A stretch of DNA of 60,685 nt from Apostichopus parvimensis (Eukaryota; Echinodermata; Holothuroidea; Aspidochirotida; Stichopodidae): the NCBI GenBank assembly GCA_000934455.1, contig KN884495.1:97214-157898 (forward strand), read 5' to 3'. A program made the position numbers and the translations under genes. Numbering within the stretch: the stretch's first letter is position 1; each line of letters opens with the position of its first letter. The notes below the pieces were generated by a model. The model ran no database searches, was not told the origin of the DNA, and saw only the letters and a program-made list of their open reading frames with translations. This document shows, one piece after another, positions 50,101 to 60,571 of this stretch.

Positions 50101-53100
50101 TTCATAAATATCATATCAAAATACAGATTACATACAATGTGTTTGCTATTAACAGACTTGAAATGGTAAATACTTAATAGTTAGGTAATGAGTACAACTT
50201 GCTAGTTCAAAACTCATAAAAAGGGGCAACAAGTAACCTCACCATGCTAGGTAAAATATCAAAGACTCCAGTAGTATAGAACCAAGCAGAAAAGCGATAT
50301 TGCTCTGTCCCCCCCCCCCCCCCCCCCCACACGTACAAAAAAAACTGAAAATAATTTAGTGGAGTAGCTGTCTCTACGTACGTAGCATTCGAAAGTACGA
50401 TCATTTTTCCACACGTACACCTATTCTCTGCAAACTTACTGTTAAGACAATAGTCCTTATCAACACTAAGGAAAAAAAGAAACACTGTATGCAAACTTAC
50501 TGTTAAGACAATAGTCCATATCAACACTAGGGAAAAAAAGAAACACTGTATGCAAACTTACTGTTAATACTACTCCAATTGTTTCTAAAACCAGTGCTAG
50601 AATGTCTTGGCCATACTGGGTGGCCAGCTGTACCAGACCGATAAGGATCGGCTCCAAGAAGGGTAAAAGAATCGAAGTGCTTTCAGACACCTTCAGCTGC
50701 TCGCAGAAACCAAACACCGCCCTCACTGCGGATATCCTCACCGAAGGGGGTTGCGTGTCTAATAAACCTGCGACTGATGCCTCTAAAAATCTAGTGAAAG
50801 AAATACATACACGGTTTATATCACATCAACGAACCCATTGAAATGAGTTTTCCATCTGTTAAATTTGTTACTGTCGTCAGAACATTCAGTTATCAAACAA
50901 CCAGAAGGTCTGAACACAAAATGTTTAAATTAACAAATAAATATAAATAAATAAAAATAGAAAAGGTGCAAAGGGGTCGATTAGATTCTGAATTTTTGTC
51001 TCCTTGGAGATTTAAACAAAACCTAAATCACAAATTTAGCAGAGCAGATAAATGGTTCACTGAGTGACCTTTCATACGACAGTCAGGGTTTGATGTGCAA
51101 ACTTTTACAACTGATATTAGAAATTACATATAATTTTTACAAACTTCTGTAGCATTTTGTTATGAACAACCAGATGAATTTTATGTTCTTCAAAGATGAA
51201 CTACCAATTTCAGGTTGTTATTCTAAATCCATAAACTTACTGATGAACTAGTTCTGGACTCATGGCCTGTGAGAAACGACTGGCTGTCCACAGGGCCCTT
51301 CCACATAGAAAGGGTGACACTGAAGAGGAAAAGAGAATGGACAAAGAAGGTTGTACCACAAAGGTATATAAGCTTCTAATTCAAGGCAATTCGGGAGTCT
51401 GCGATTAAATTTTTAATTGGTATAGAGAATTGCAAAATGAAACTCATTGGGTCAAATTTTTAGCTTGCAATTATTACAGCTTGTTCTGTTGCTGGGATAT
51501 TAAACACTGACATTTAATACTTCTAACTGGATAAAGTGCATTCTGCATTTGTTTTTACATGATCATTGATAACTAAATGCATGTTTACTTTTTAGATTAA
51601 AACTGTTCCTGTAACTCTGGTTAATGCAGCAAAGTATTTTCTTAATAGTGGGGCAGGTAACATCATGTCATTGTATGAGAATTAAACTCAAATCACAACT
51701 GTTATGGTGAGACCAATTTTTCACTTTTGTAAATAATCACTACACTGCAAATGAAATGCATTTGTCTTCTTGAGTCAAATTAAATATATACTTCCTTTTA
51801 TGGCATCGAATAAGATTCAGTACACCACAGAAACATCAACATTTTTAATTTTCAAGGCGGTGATCCTGAGATGCCAATTAAGTTAATGAATCACTGGGTA
51901 CGCTATTAAGGTTGCCAATATGCAGCCCAAACATTTGCGGAGCTGGTATTCTTTCCATTTCGATTTATTGTAAACCAGTATAAATATAAAATATTTATAA
52001 ATAGGCGTACATTGAACAAAAAACCATGGCATCCATTTTGTGGTATGGTTGTCAGGAGATTCACATGTAAGATTGTGGTTTATCTTATTTATTTATCTTA
52101 TTTAACAATATATATATTAACAATATCACTATTCACATTATGTATTTATACTTATATTAATATCTATGTTATTAAAAGAGATGCCCTACCTCCACTTTTT
52201 AGGTCATTCAGTACTACCGTTGTTAAAAATGACTGGACATCAAAGGCTAACTTGCCCTTGGATGCTTTGTCGATGATGAGACTCTTGACTGATCCAACTG
52301 CAAGCATACAGGATTCATGCACCTTCCACCTGTTCAAAGGAAGAAATCTCACTGGTACTTTACCACATAAAATTACAATGTCTAAGATAATAATATAGTC
52401 TTTGACTCAGAAAACTCCACATTGAGACATTTTGACACTATCCAGGAGTAAAATGTTCCCATATTTCGAAATGAAGAATAAGAAGGATTGCAGGAAGATA
52501 TGTGGCTAGCATTCACAGGTTTGGAAGATCATGCGTAAGACAGATAAATAGCATGAAACAACTTCCCAGGACAGCTAAGAAAAATTCTTGCACCATTTTG
52601 TGAGATATCACAAAGTTAACGTTCCTTCACATGCAAGTTTGAAGACTTGATTCAAGTCTAAAACATTACCTCATAGCGCCACATGTGCTTCATGTCTCTA
52701 ACATTTTCCACTATTTTATAACAATGTTTATTTTCTATCATGAAGCATCTAACATGTAGAAGCTTTCTAACACGACCTAATGATGACAGCAGTCGCTGTG
52801 TCAGCACTGTTAACATTCTACGTTGAAAATATTGAAAAGAAAAAAAACAAAGAAAAAGATTTACAACATGACGGCTGCAAACCTTTTGACTAGGCTATCT
52901 CCCAAACAAATTAATATATATTTCTAAGCTGTTTGGGTTTAGTTAAATGTAACATACAAGCTAATGATGCTGATTTTGTGTCTCCATTAATAATTAAACC
53001 ATTAGAATAGCATGGTTTCAAATCATGGTTAAAAACAACTTTTTAGTGAAGTTTACATTCAATCTTACCAGTGTTTACTGTTTGTACTCCTGGATTCATC

Positions 53101-56100
53101 GATGTGTTTATTGAGAATAGTCACAAGGGCAGGTGCTGAGACTTGTGGGAATTCACTAGCAATTGTCTGGCAAGAGAAGCAAACAGATTTCTTAAATTCT
53201 TAAAATATTATTTCACCATAAACTTCAAATGCATTATTTACAGATCAGGGATTTTGCAAGGATGACTGACTACAAAGTACCATCCCCGATGTAGGGCATC
53301 AAAGAGTTTTCGTGGAGGACAATTTTTTCACTCTACTAAATGTATTCAATAGTTGTTTGGTAAGTCCGTTGCTTTAGACTATCATATGGGTCATGGACTA
53401 GAGTGCTGTTGTTGACATAAGAACAGATGAAAACAATACCAAACTCCACTTCCATTGTCTCAGGTTCGTTTTAATTAATATACAGACTTCAAAACAAAAA
53501 CGTCTAACTTAGTTTTGAGTGGGTGATTGCATTAAACTGGTGAACAAACAATTCTCAACAGGAAACATTGTTATTGAGATACTGACATTTGAAATATTTG
53601 AAAATGTGATAGACATTTACAAAGAGGATTTCTAGTTTTCTTACCAGTAAGAGGTCTTGCGATGATATTCTAACACTATAAGAGAATGTATCGTCATCTT
53701 CATCTTCTACAAACTGATTAGGATCGGAGGTCCAAAGACTGACCTGTAAATTGAAGAAAACAATATCATGATCAACCAACCAACCAACATTTGAACCAAT
53801 CAACCAAGTCAATTTATCAACCAATCCATCAACCACTCAATTTAATCAACCAACCTTAAATCAATAATCCAATGGAAAATTTAATCGATTAACTATTACA
53901 GCCATAGGAACTCTTTTAGAAAGTACTCTCCTCAGCATTAAGGGTTATTGGTTCTGACCTGAACAAAAAAATCAACTGTGTGGTTTTCCTTCTTTAAGTA
54001 CTACTTACTTAAAATGCATTTAGAGCAAAAAAATTTACCTTAATTCAAGGTTTATGAAGAAAACATTGTACAAATTAAAGGCATGCTGTGACAATCAACT
54101 CTGTTCACAATGTCTCATCTGACCACTCCACCTCCATTCCAGCTAGCAAGCAGGGTCAAAGGTCAAAAACACTACACATGCAGAAAGTTTAGAATATTGT
54201 TACCATTCTAACTATGGGCACTGAATACTCCAGAAATTTGATTAATTTTATAATTAGTGACTTGTGCTGAGTCTCACCTGTTCTTCTGTTATTTGCATGT
54301 ATAATACAACATAATACAAAATATCTGCACAGTGTTTCTTCACGATGGCTCTGTTCTTGTTCGTTTCTGTTAAAGCGTGGATGAAGTCGAATATGCTGAA
54401 CACTAAATTCTCAAATCCAAGGACTTCGCCTAAGTGCAGAGAAAACACAAAAAGACTCTTGGATCACAATTAGATCCGCGAAAAAAGGTTCTTAATTATA
54501 AAATCAAGTAATGAAATAAGGTCTTACTTTCAAAATCATTTGCATAAAATTTGCATATAATTAATCAAACTTGCACAACCCTAGGCACATTGCACCAGAT
54601 CCAATCAATTATCACTCATGTACTACAAGGATGTTCCAAGCATAAAATTATTGGAACTGTTGACACCTGATTGATTAAAGTTTCGCACAAAGTTTCTGTA
54701 TTACAGTGCCAACAACTTCAACTGTCTATGTGTAAGAAAACTGAAAGTAAGGAACAGATATGCAAATTTCACCAGTATCCTCAGAATATCATCCCCTTTC
54801 ATCAGTCAATAATAAACCACATGATGACAATGACAGCTAGCTTCCACCTACAATGTCACATGCAAATTAATTAGATTAGTTCTCAGCCAGTTGGGATAAT
54901 TTTCTTATGCTAGTACCAAACTACACTGTTCTTCCATGTCCAACTTTGGTAGTTCCAATACTTTGTTTTCTAATAGAAACCGAGGAAATTCATAACTAAT
55001 TTACTGTCAGTAGTAATGCTTTGATGCTTGACATGTAAGTATTAGGTATATATCTAACAATAAATTGTCCCAATTAGGATGTATATCTTTTAGTACTGAT
55101 ATCTGTTTCATATTAGAAACAGACGGTTGACTCGATAACACCAAGACGAGCATTATCTTGTGTGCTCATACAGTACTTGAGGATAGGATATCTTGTCATA
55201 AACAAAGCCAGCTGCTTTTAAGATGTAAAACTTGTCACTAACCGTCAGAGTCAATTGCATTATCAGCCTCTTCTATGTTATTAATCGCTGTTTTAACGTA
55301 TGTATCGGCACAGTCCGTCAGACATTTCCATATCGCAGGTAGAGTCTCTGTCATGAACTTTGACATTTGACCCGGAAAGGTCTTCACCAACGTAGTTATA
55401 GCCTGGAATAGAAAACACCAAAGAACAATATTGCTTGTACTCCAACAGAGTTTCTGCTAACTAAACCAACACTACTGCTAAAAGGAACTTCTTGCCTTTG
55501 TGCAAAACCCTGGTTTATAAAACACAACATTACGCTTCTTCACTAAGCATAATTAAAGTAAATGTAAGGTCACATCTCATCATCGTATTAGTGACTTGGT
55601 GCAAGTTTCTAGTCTAAATTCCTAGTCCAAGCTGGTCTAGCTGTTAACAACTCCAATTGTAGCTTGCTTCAGCCCTGACTCTTATAGGTACATTAGGCTA
55701 GGCTATGTACATATCCTGTAACAACAAAGTTGCAGCTATAGGCCAAAGGCTGATGTCTGATTTGAAACTAGATTTTCTCCAGGTTCTAAATATCGTTTGC
55801 AAGACTAAAATGCAACAAACTATAAATATGTGACTATAAATCAAGGGTATTCAAACGAGCGAAAAAAAAGCTAAACACAGTAAATGAAGCAACCAAGCAC
55901 TTAATTTTTAATTCTATAATGTTTACAATGGCTTGCACATTAAATGGATAAAATAACATTTTTAGTTCCTTAATTTTAAAGTAAACAAATGTTTGTAATT
56001 ACTTCCCCTTTTTGAAGTATCACTTGAATAGATACAACAAGATAAATTTCTTGTGTGTGATACATAACTTGCAGAATCGACAAGGTTTGTATACTTTTGA

Positions 56101-59100
56101 AATGTTATTTCAGTTTCAGTCAGGATACAGCAATTAACTTTCGCATCATTTGACTATAACTTTGGTCTCAAAATTGGCGGGCATTGGACTCTCTAGATAT
56201 AACAAATCATGAAACGAAAGTCAGCTATGTAAATAGGAAGTATACTTTCCGTTCCGCAAGTATCATTAGTTTTACAAAACACAGCATTTGGAGATGCATG
56301 GGATAGCTCTACAGGCAATCGGCGTGCATTCTTAATTGAGACGTGCATTCTTAATTGAGAGGCAGTTAACAGTGCCGTACCAGATGTAGAGTTATTTCAA
56401 TGTAGAAAACTGTGCAGGCAGTCTTGCAATACCTTACAAACACAGGTTGACATGGTCTGTTCAGGTCGATTTAGGAGTAATCTGTTTTGTTATTCATGAA
56501 CAGCTTCAATAATATTGAAATACAAATGGCTAATACGGATGGGATTACACAATGCCAATTTTGTTGTTCATACAAATATGTCTAATACAAAAGGTTTTCC
56601 TTACATTTTTGCGATTAAAAATCATGCAATATATGTGATTGAGTACATTCAATTTACTATCCTCTTCAGGTCGTCTAAATGATGTATGGCATAAAAATCC
56701 TCTCTTGTTGCTAGGGTAACATACCTTTATCACCTCTGTTTTCAGTCCACTGTCTGATGCATCTCCATCTGCAACACTTAATGCCTGCACAAATGACTCA
56801 GCAAACTTAGGAAGATATGGGAATAATAAGTCCTTGGCTGTACCCTAATGAGAGACAAAAATAAAACCAAAACTATATTTATTAACCAAGAAAGAATGAC
56901 TGCAACGGTCTAAATATCATACACAGATTCTTTAATGTGCATTGAGCACCTATCTATGCATTTTCATTGCAGAGCCTAATATTGTGATTATGTTAATATA
57001 TATTCTTCTCACTATGAAGCAATGTATAGGAAGTTTGTTTGTAGCTTACAATAAGTAAAACAAAATTAACTTAAACAAAACAACATTTAGTTCAACTCTT
57101 TTCATTGCTCAGCGTTCAAATTACCTCGTCTGTGACATCTGTACGTTTAAGTCTTTTTTTTGTCATTGGTTCAGTCTGTCTTGGAAGAGCTTGCTAGATT
57201 AAAAATATTAGACACTCCTACTTGGAAAGGTCATTGTTTACATAAAGCATCATGGCAGCTGCCTCAGCAGAGCTAGTGCAACCATGTTTACATAAAGCAT
57301 CATGGCAGCTGCCTCAGCAGAGCTACTGCAACCATGTTTACATAAAGCATCATGGCAGCTGCCACAGCAGAGCTAGTGCAACCATGTGTACATAAAGCAT
57401 CATGGCAGCTGCCTCAGCAGAGCTAGTGTAACCATGTTTACATAAAGCATCATGGCAGCTGCCTCAGCAGAGCTAGTGCAACCATATTTACTTAAAGCAT
57501 CATGGCAGCTGCCTCAGCAGAGCTAGTGCAACCATGTTTACATAAAGCATCATGGCAGCTGCCTCAGCTGAGCTATAAAGCATCATGGCAGCTGCCTCAG
57601 CAGAGCTAGTGCAACCATGTTTACATAAAGCATCATGGCAGCTGCCTCAGCAGAGCTAGTGCAACCATGTTTACATAAAGCATCATGGCAGCTGCCTCAG
57701 CTGAGCTATAAAGCATCATGGCAGCTGCCTCAGCAGAGCTAGTGCAACCATGTTGTGAAATATTCTCATTTATTGTGGTCAACTTCAATAACAAGCCTGA
57801 AAAAGAATAAAATTCAACATAGAAAAGGAGCTGCTTTAGGAAGAACGTACCACAGTTTATTGTGCACTCACCTTGTTTAAATCATCAATGCTATGTATGA
57901 GAACACAGCAAGTGTTGAATATCTCCACAGCTCTGCCTCTGGTACGGATGCCATATAGATTGGCCTCGATGAATATCCTGTACATCTGTGGAAGCACTAG
58001 CGGAGCTACATGAGGCATTTGGGTATCGGTCACCTCACGAGAGAATTCTAAACATAACAGACAAAGAATAAAAGATGCAGGATTTTGCAAAATGAATTTC
58101 ATTTTTTGGTAAATTTTGCATGCTATTTGTATAAATTTCTTTGTTCTTTTCCATTGTCTAAACTTTCCCAGTGAGCATTCCATTATTCAATTACTTACAT
58201 AGTTACAGATAAAAAAACTGAATGTCTCATGAAATCCCTTCGCTTTCTCTCGAATGAAACTGGGGCGCAGTCCCTAGTTACTCAGTATTGAAAGGTACTG
58301 TGGCTTATGACTGGCGCCTTCAGCAATGAATTGCTATATAGGGATTGCCAACAACCGAGGGCTGGATAGCTCAGTAGGTACAGGACTGGGCTTGTAATCC
58401 AGAAGTAACTGGTTTGAATCCTGTTCTAGTCATCAATTTCTTTTCTCTTTTCTATTGCCTAAAATTTCCCCAGTCACTTTTCCATCGTTTATTTACTCAC
58501 ATAATTACTGATGCACTAATGTTACTATTTATGCTGATCTGTCCTACTTGACATATAAACAGACAAAAGGTTAGGCAAAATTCTGCGTAATCCTACTTGC
58601 GAGGACAATAGGCTAGGCGAAAAAAACACCTGCATTCCCCAACCTATGAGGACAAAAAGGTAGGCAAAAACTATGTACACTCCTACCTGTGAGGACTCTC
58701 ATGGCACCATGTACTGCATGAGGACTTCCTTCTGCTAACAACTGGATCAAATATTGGAATAACTCTGGCCACTCCTCGGGCCAATCCCAGTGAGCTATCG
58801 CTGATATGGCGTACGCTATGCAACTGCGTAACTTACTGATCGACTCCTGCAGGCCAGCAGGTAGAATGTTACGAATTGCTGCTTTCGCCTGGACGAAACA
58901 GAGAAACAGACAGAAGAATTGCTTCAGGCAGAATACAAATTTGAAAATACTAATTTGAATAATTTAAGTTATCTTGATACTTTGATGGGTAATAGTAATA
59001 AAAACAATGTGAGATTGGGGGGGAGGGAAGGGGGTAGGTGAGGGACTGTTGGGAAGAGACTAGTTGTACCATAAGTGCAATGTTTGGTGTATAAGAAACA

Positions 59101-60325
59101 GCATAATAATAATCTGCAATTATTCAAACAAATTTTCCACCACCCCTAGGTAACCTATCCCACGAAAATTCCTTCTTGAGCAATAGCTGTGAACTGTATA
59201 TGATAATAGCATACAAAGCTTTGTAATTGATAATATCCAACTTGTACAAGTTGAACAAAGGAAAGTTAACATTTCATGAGTTTTCTTGCTAAATAAATGT
59301 CTCGCTCATTCGGAAGACGAAGGACCATCCAAAGGATCACACACATGGAACTCAAATCTGACAGGTCTATCAAAACCACTACAAATACCATCGTCAATAA
59401 CAATGTATAACTAGACCTGATGAAGGAGTGGGGGTGGGGGTGGGGTGGGGGGGTTTGAAATAATTGTCCCTGTGGCGTAAACCTCCTTTGGATGCTCCTG
59501 TGTAGAGTCAACATATCATCAAATTCCTAAATTCAGTCATAATAAAATGAAATCTGCTAGAGTAGATAACAACATCGATTACCTTACAGTAATACCTATT
59601 TATCTTAGCAAGGAGGGAGCTTAACTTGTTCCCGATGACTGTTAATTTACCTCTGGTGTTGCTTCTGGAGGTCTGAACTTCTCTGAGAGGTGACACCAGT
59701 GGGCTTCAACATACTGCTTCAATATCAGAGATGATAACTTCATGAAAAGGGAGAAAAAAATACTAGTTTACTGCATCAACGAACGGGAGCAACACTGAAA
59801 GTTGTTGTGGCATATGTTCACCTCTCCTTTTTGTTATCTTTGACGTTTGAAGAATCTGACATTTTCACAAATCAATAATGGCTTTCTTGTAGTCCTTCAT
59901 TCTCTACCACATTGTGTTTCTTCTAATTCCCTTATATTAAGTTGAAAGAATACAACTGACCAACTTTCCATTGCTAACAACCAGAAATGGGATGATAACT
60001 TTTAGATACTGTTGGTTAAATACTTTGTTGAGTGGTCGTCTGAAACACATAATATTGACAATGGCAGCCAATTTGTTACGTCAACATAACTGTTCAGTAC
60101 TGCAAAATTTTGTGCCCATATATTGATCAAATCAATCTTGACAATTTTTCTCACTTTCATCACACTACGTTTTACTTAGTGAATGAAAAATCCACAGATG
60201 ATTGTCAAAATAATTACAAAATGTCAACCCCAGCTCGGTCGGTATTTTCAAATATAAACTGACCTGTCTAATGGCAAGGGAACTGTTGGTATCCACGGTA
60301 AATTCTGCCAAATGAACACCAAAGG
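41057..60325 (-). CDS. IPO9: Importin-9, 5' end beyond the window
   Basis: Karyopherin-beta family import receptor. In other animals importin-9 carries H2A-H2B histones and other basic cargo into the nucleus with RanGTP. Twenty-two exons with GT-AG junctions and matching phases give 986 residues before the stop; human IPO9 is about 1041, so roughly 55 N-terminal residues are missing. Landmarks in order: importin-N region ([29 protein letters not shown]), [74 protein letters not shown], the basic IRTRSKAAN segment, the acidic loop [16 protein letters not shown] and the end [20 protein letters not shown]...IGIPG. Nearly every block aligns with human IPO9 by memory. No key region is missing. Introns hold tandem repeats and SINE-like pieces. 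Confidence 0.97.
41645..41727 (-). CDS. IPO9: IPO9 exon ([16 protein letters not shown])
   Basis: Acidic [17 protein letters not shown] segment, donor CAG-GTAAGC, acceptor TTTAAG. Confidence 0.93.
42218..42323 (-). CDS. IPO9: IPO9 exon, acidic loop
   Basis: [20 protein letters not shown] then [11 protein letters not shown]. The acidic loop corresponds to the histone-contacting C-terminal loop known in importin-9. Confidence 0.93.
43248..43366 (-). CDS. IPO9: IPO9 exon ([20 protein letters not shown])
   Basis: [20 protein letters not shown] and [19 protein letters not shown]. Acceptor CTCTCAG, donor GAG-GTAATT. Confidence 0.93.
43815..43948 (-). CDS. IPO9: IPO9 exon (basic IRTRSKAAN segment)
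   Basis: [40 protein letters not shown]. Acceptor CGTGCAG, donor AACA-GTGAGT. Confidence 0.93.
44123..44200 (+). repeat. tRNA-like SINE head fragment
   Basis: GATGGCTCAGTTGTTAGAGT matches an RNA polymerase III A box, followed by ACTGGACTTGAAATC like a tRNA anticodon arm. The B box is weak. Intronic to IPO9, opposite strand. Confidence 0.45.
44743..44870 (+). repeat. Dispersed repeat, partner of the inverted copy at the right edge
   Basis: TGTGTGTATTTTCTGGGATC, GTGTCTAACACTTCTGTTGC and AGGTCAGATTACCGGCATTA recur on the opposite strand at 60572-60685. Confidence 0.85.
44885..45051 (-). CDS. IPO9: IPO9 exon ([13 protein letters not shown])
   Basis: [54 protein letters not shown]. Acceptor CTTTAG, donor CAG-GTAAGC. 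Confidence 0.95.
45428..45826. repeat. Minisatellite, about 59-bp unit, 7 copies
   Basis: GAGGATTTACCATACAAAGA, CCTTGCACCCACCTCTAGCC and CATAAACTACATGCTGC repeat head to tail and stop about 7 bp short of the exon at 45833, whose splice donor lies in between. Confidence 0.92.
45833..46108 (-). CDS. IPO9: IPO9 exon ([17 protein letters not shown])
   Basis: [54 protein letters not shown]. Acceptor CCTCAG, donor CAG-GTAAGA. Confidence 0.95.
46511..46639 (-). CDS. IPO9: IPO9 exon ([13 protein letters not shown])
   Basis: [20 protein letters not shown] to [11 protein letters not shown]. Acceptor ATGATAG, donor CAG-GTATGG. Confidence 0.94.
47182..47390 (+). mobile_element. tRNA-derived SINE
   Basis: GGAGTGTTAGCTCAGTGGTT (A box) and GATCGAGTCACTCC (B box and closing stem GGAGTG/CACTCC) form a tRNA-like head of about 65 nt. 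A conserved-looking body follows (GACTTCGGTCAGCTTGCGGC, TGATAAACCAATGAGGCTTC) with a CCTGC-TT-GCAGG hairpin. Intronic to IPO9. Confidence 0.65.
47489..47637 (-). CDS. IPO9: IPO9 exon ([12 protein letters not shown])
   Basis: [20 protein letters not shown] to [15 protein letters not shown]. Acceptor ATTCCAG, donor TCT-GTAAGT. Confidence 0.94.
48407..48485 (-). CDS. IPO9: IPO9 exon ([17 protein letters not shown])
   Basis: [27 protein letters not shown]. Acceptor TTTCTAG, donor GATG-GTAAGA. Confidence 0.94.
48596..49175. repeat. Intronic repeat X, copy 1 (interrupted by a gap)
   Basis: Near-identical over its length to 49669-50093, from ACTTCTGGCAATTTTAATGA to GATAGGTACCGAAACGTCAC. The exon-like cassette inside is present twice around the gap. 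The CCGAAACGTC tail resembles the ends of several invertebrate retroelements, which is only a hint. Confidence 0.85.
48824..48873. other. Assembly gap (50 N)
   Basis: Run of unknown bases between two near-identical ~106-bp segments (48717-48823 and 48874-48979). Confidence 1.
49176..49668. repeat. Intronic repeat Y, copy 1
   Basis: About 490 bp closely matching 52343-52836 in the same orientation, for example CTGGTACTTTACCACAT and CTTTGACTCAGAAAACTCCA. Confidence 0.88.
49669..50093. repeat. Intronic repeat X, copy 2
   Basis: Second copy of the X segment, directly after Y copy 1, so the order is X-Y-X. The acceptor-like ATTAG of the cassette in copy 1 reads ATTGG here. Confidence 0.88.
50430..50570. 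repeat. 61-bp tandem repeat that includes a splice donor
   Basis: GCAAACTTACTGTTAA starts at 50430, 50491 and 50552, an exact 61-bp period, with the third unit running into the IPO9 exon. Each unit carries, on the minus strand, TTAACAGTAAGTTTGC, the real donor context of the exon at 50562. Confidence 0.95.
50562..50790 (-). CDS. IPO9: IPO9 exon ([20 protein letters not shown])
   Basis: [37 protein letters not shown] to [12 protein letters not shown]. Acceptor CACTAG, donor AACA-GTAAGT. Joins in phase 0 to IDENF. Confidence 0.95.
51241..51319 (-). CDS. IPO9: IPO9 exon ([15 protein letters not shown])
   Basis: [26 protein letters not shown]. Acceptor CTTCAG, donor ATCA-GTAAGT. Confidence 0.95.
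52190..52329 (-). CDS. IPO9: IPO9 exon ([18 protein letters not shown])
   Basis: [20 protein letters not shown] to [14 protein letters not shown]. Acceptor GAACAG, donor GGAG-GTAGGG. A repeat Y copy begins about 14 bp upstream of the acceptor. Confidence 0.95.
52343..52836. repeat. Intronic repeat Y, copy 2
   Basis: Second copy of Y, starting 13 bp beyond the edge of the exon at 52329 and sharing the few bases (GAAA-CTC) that join X to Y at 49172. Confidence 0.85.
53069..53166 (-). CDS. IPO9: IPO9 exon ([20 protein letters not shown])
   Basis: [33 protein letters not shown]. Ends in phase 2 and restores the conserved HWWKVHE across the junction. Confidence 0.94.
53645..53743 (-). CDS. IPO9: IPO9 exon ([20 protein letters not shown])
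   Basis: [33 protein letters not shown], an acidic loop closely conserved in the family. Acceptor TTTACAG, donor CTG-GTAAGA. Confidence 0.95.
54278..54429 (-). CDS. IPO9: IPO9 exon ([20 protein letters not shown])
   Basis: [20 protein letters not shown] to [15 protein letters not shown]. Acceptor CACTTAG, donor CAG-GTGAGA. Confidence 0.95.
55243..55402 (-). CDS. IPO9: IPO9 exon ([20 protein letters not shown])
   Basis: [20 protein letters not shown] to [13 protein letters not shown]. Acceptor ATTCCAG, donor GACG-GTTAGT. Confidence 0.94.
56725..56844 (-). CDS. IPO9: IPO9 exon ([20 protein letters not shown])
   Basis: [40 protein letters not shown]. 120 bp, phase 0 on both sides. Acceptor CATTAG, donor AAG-GTATGT. 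Confidence 0.95.
57236..57754. repeat. Minisatellite, 50-bp unit, 11 copies
   Basis: CATAAAGCATCATGGCAGCT, GCCTCAGCAGAGCTAGTGCA and ACCATGTTTA repeat head to tail in an IPO9 intron. Two units (about 57541 and 57677) are followed by shortened ones with CTGAGCTATAAAG, giving a second-order pattern. Each unit has the palindrome GGCAGCTGCC. Confidence 0.95.
57872..58047 (-). CDS. IPO9: IPO9 exon ([20 protein letters not shown])
   Basis: [47 protein letters not shown]. Acceptor GTTTAG, donor AAG-GTGAGT. Confidence 0.95.
58130..58210. repeat. Copy of the SINE tail
   Basis: TTTCTTTGTTCTTTTCCATT through ATTACTTACATAGTTACAG is similar to the sequence after the tRNA-like head at 58438-58515. It partly overlaps the intron beside the exon at 57872. 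Confidence 0.6.
58360..58431 (+). repeat. tRNA-Thr(TGT)-like sequence, SINE head or tRNA pseudogene
   Basis: A 72-nt cloverleaf-like sequence. The acceptor stem GGCTGGA/TCTAGTC pairs with G-U wobbles, the A box is TAGCTCAGTAGGTA, the anticodon stem is CTGGG/TCCAG with loop CTTGTAA (anticodon TGT), and the T arm has one mismatch. The D stem does not close. The tail is shared with 58130-58210, which favours a SINE over a working tRNA gene. Confidence 0.6.
58687..58888 (-). CDS. IPO9: IPO9 exon ([19 protein letters not shown])
   Basis: [40 protein letters not shown] to GAMRVLT. Acceptor CGTCCAG, donor CAG-GTAGGA. Confidence 0.96.
59651..59737 (-). CDS. IPO9: IPO9 exon ([11 protein letters not shown])
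   Basis: [29 protein letters not shown], part of the importin-N domain. Acceptor CATGAAG, donor GAG-GTAAAT. Confidence 0.94.
60264..60325 (-). CDS. IPO9: IPO9 exon, most 5' in the window
   Basis: [20 protein letters not shown]. Acceptor TGTAG, donor CAG-GTCAGT. Begins mid-codon, so at least one more coding exon lies to the right. Confidence 0.92.
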
Positions 60326-60571
60326 CTACAGGAGAGAAAAATAAGATGAAATAGAAAAAATATTGAGCTATATTATTCAAGATAAAGCTATAATTTTCTT
60401 ACCCGATACATTTATTTTGTTCATAGGGTGCATGTAAACAAAAGACTTGCATCATTGATATGCTGAGTGCATCTATTTGCAGGCTATCATCAGCTATGTT
60501 TCCTTTTGGGCACAATCCATGGTTATCATTACGATGGTCTTTCCAATTTGCACAGATACTGTTTCAATTAA

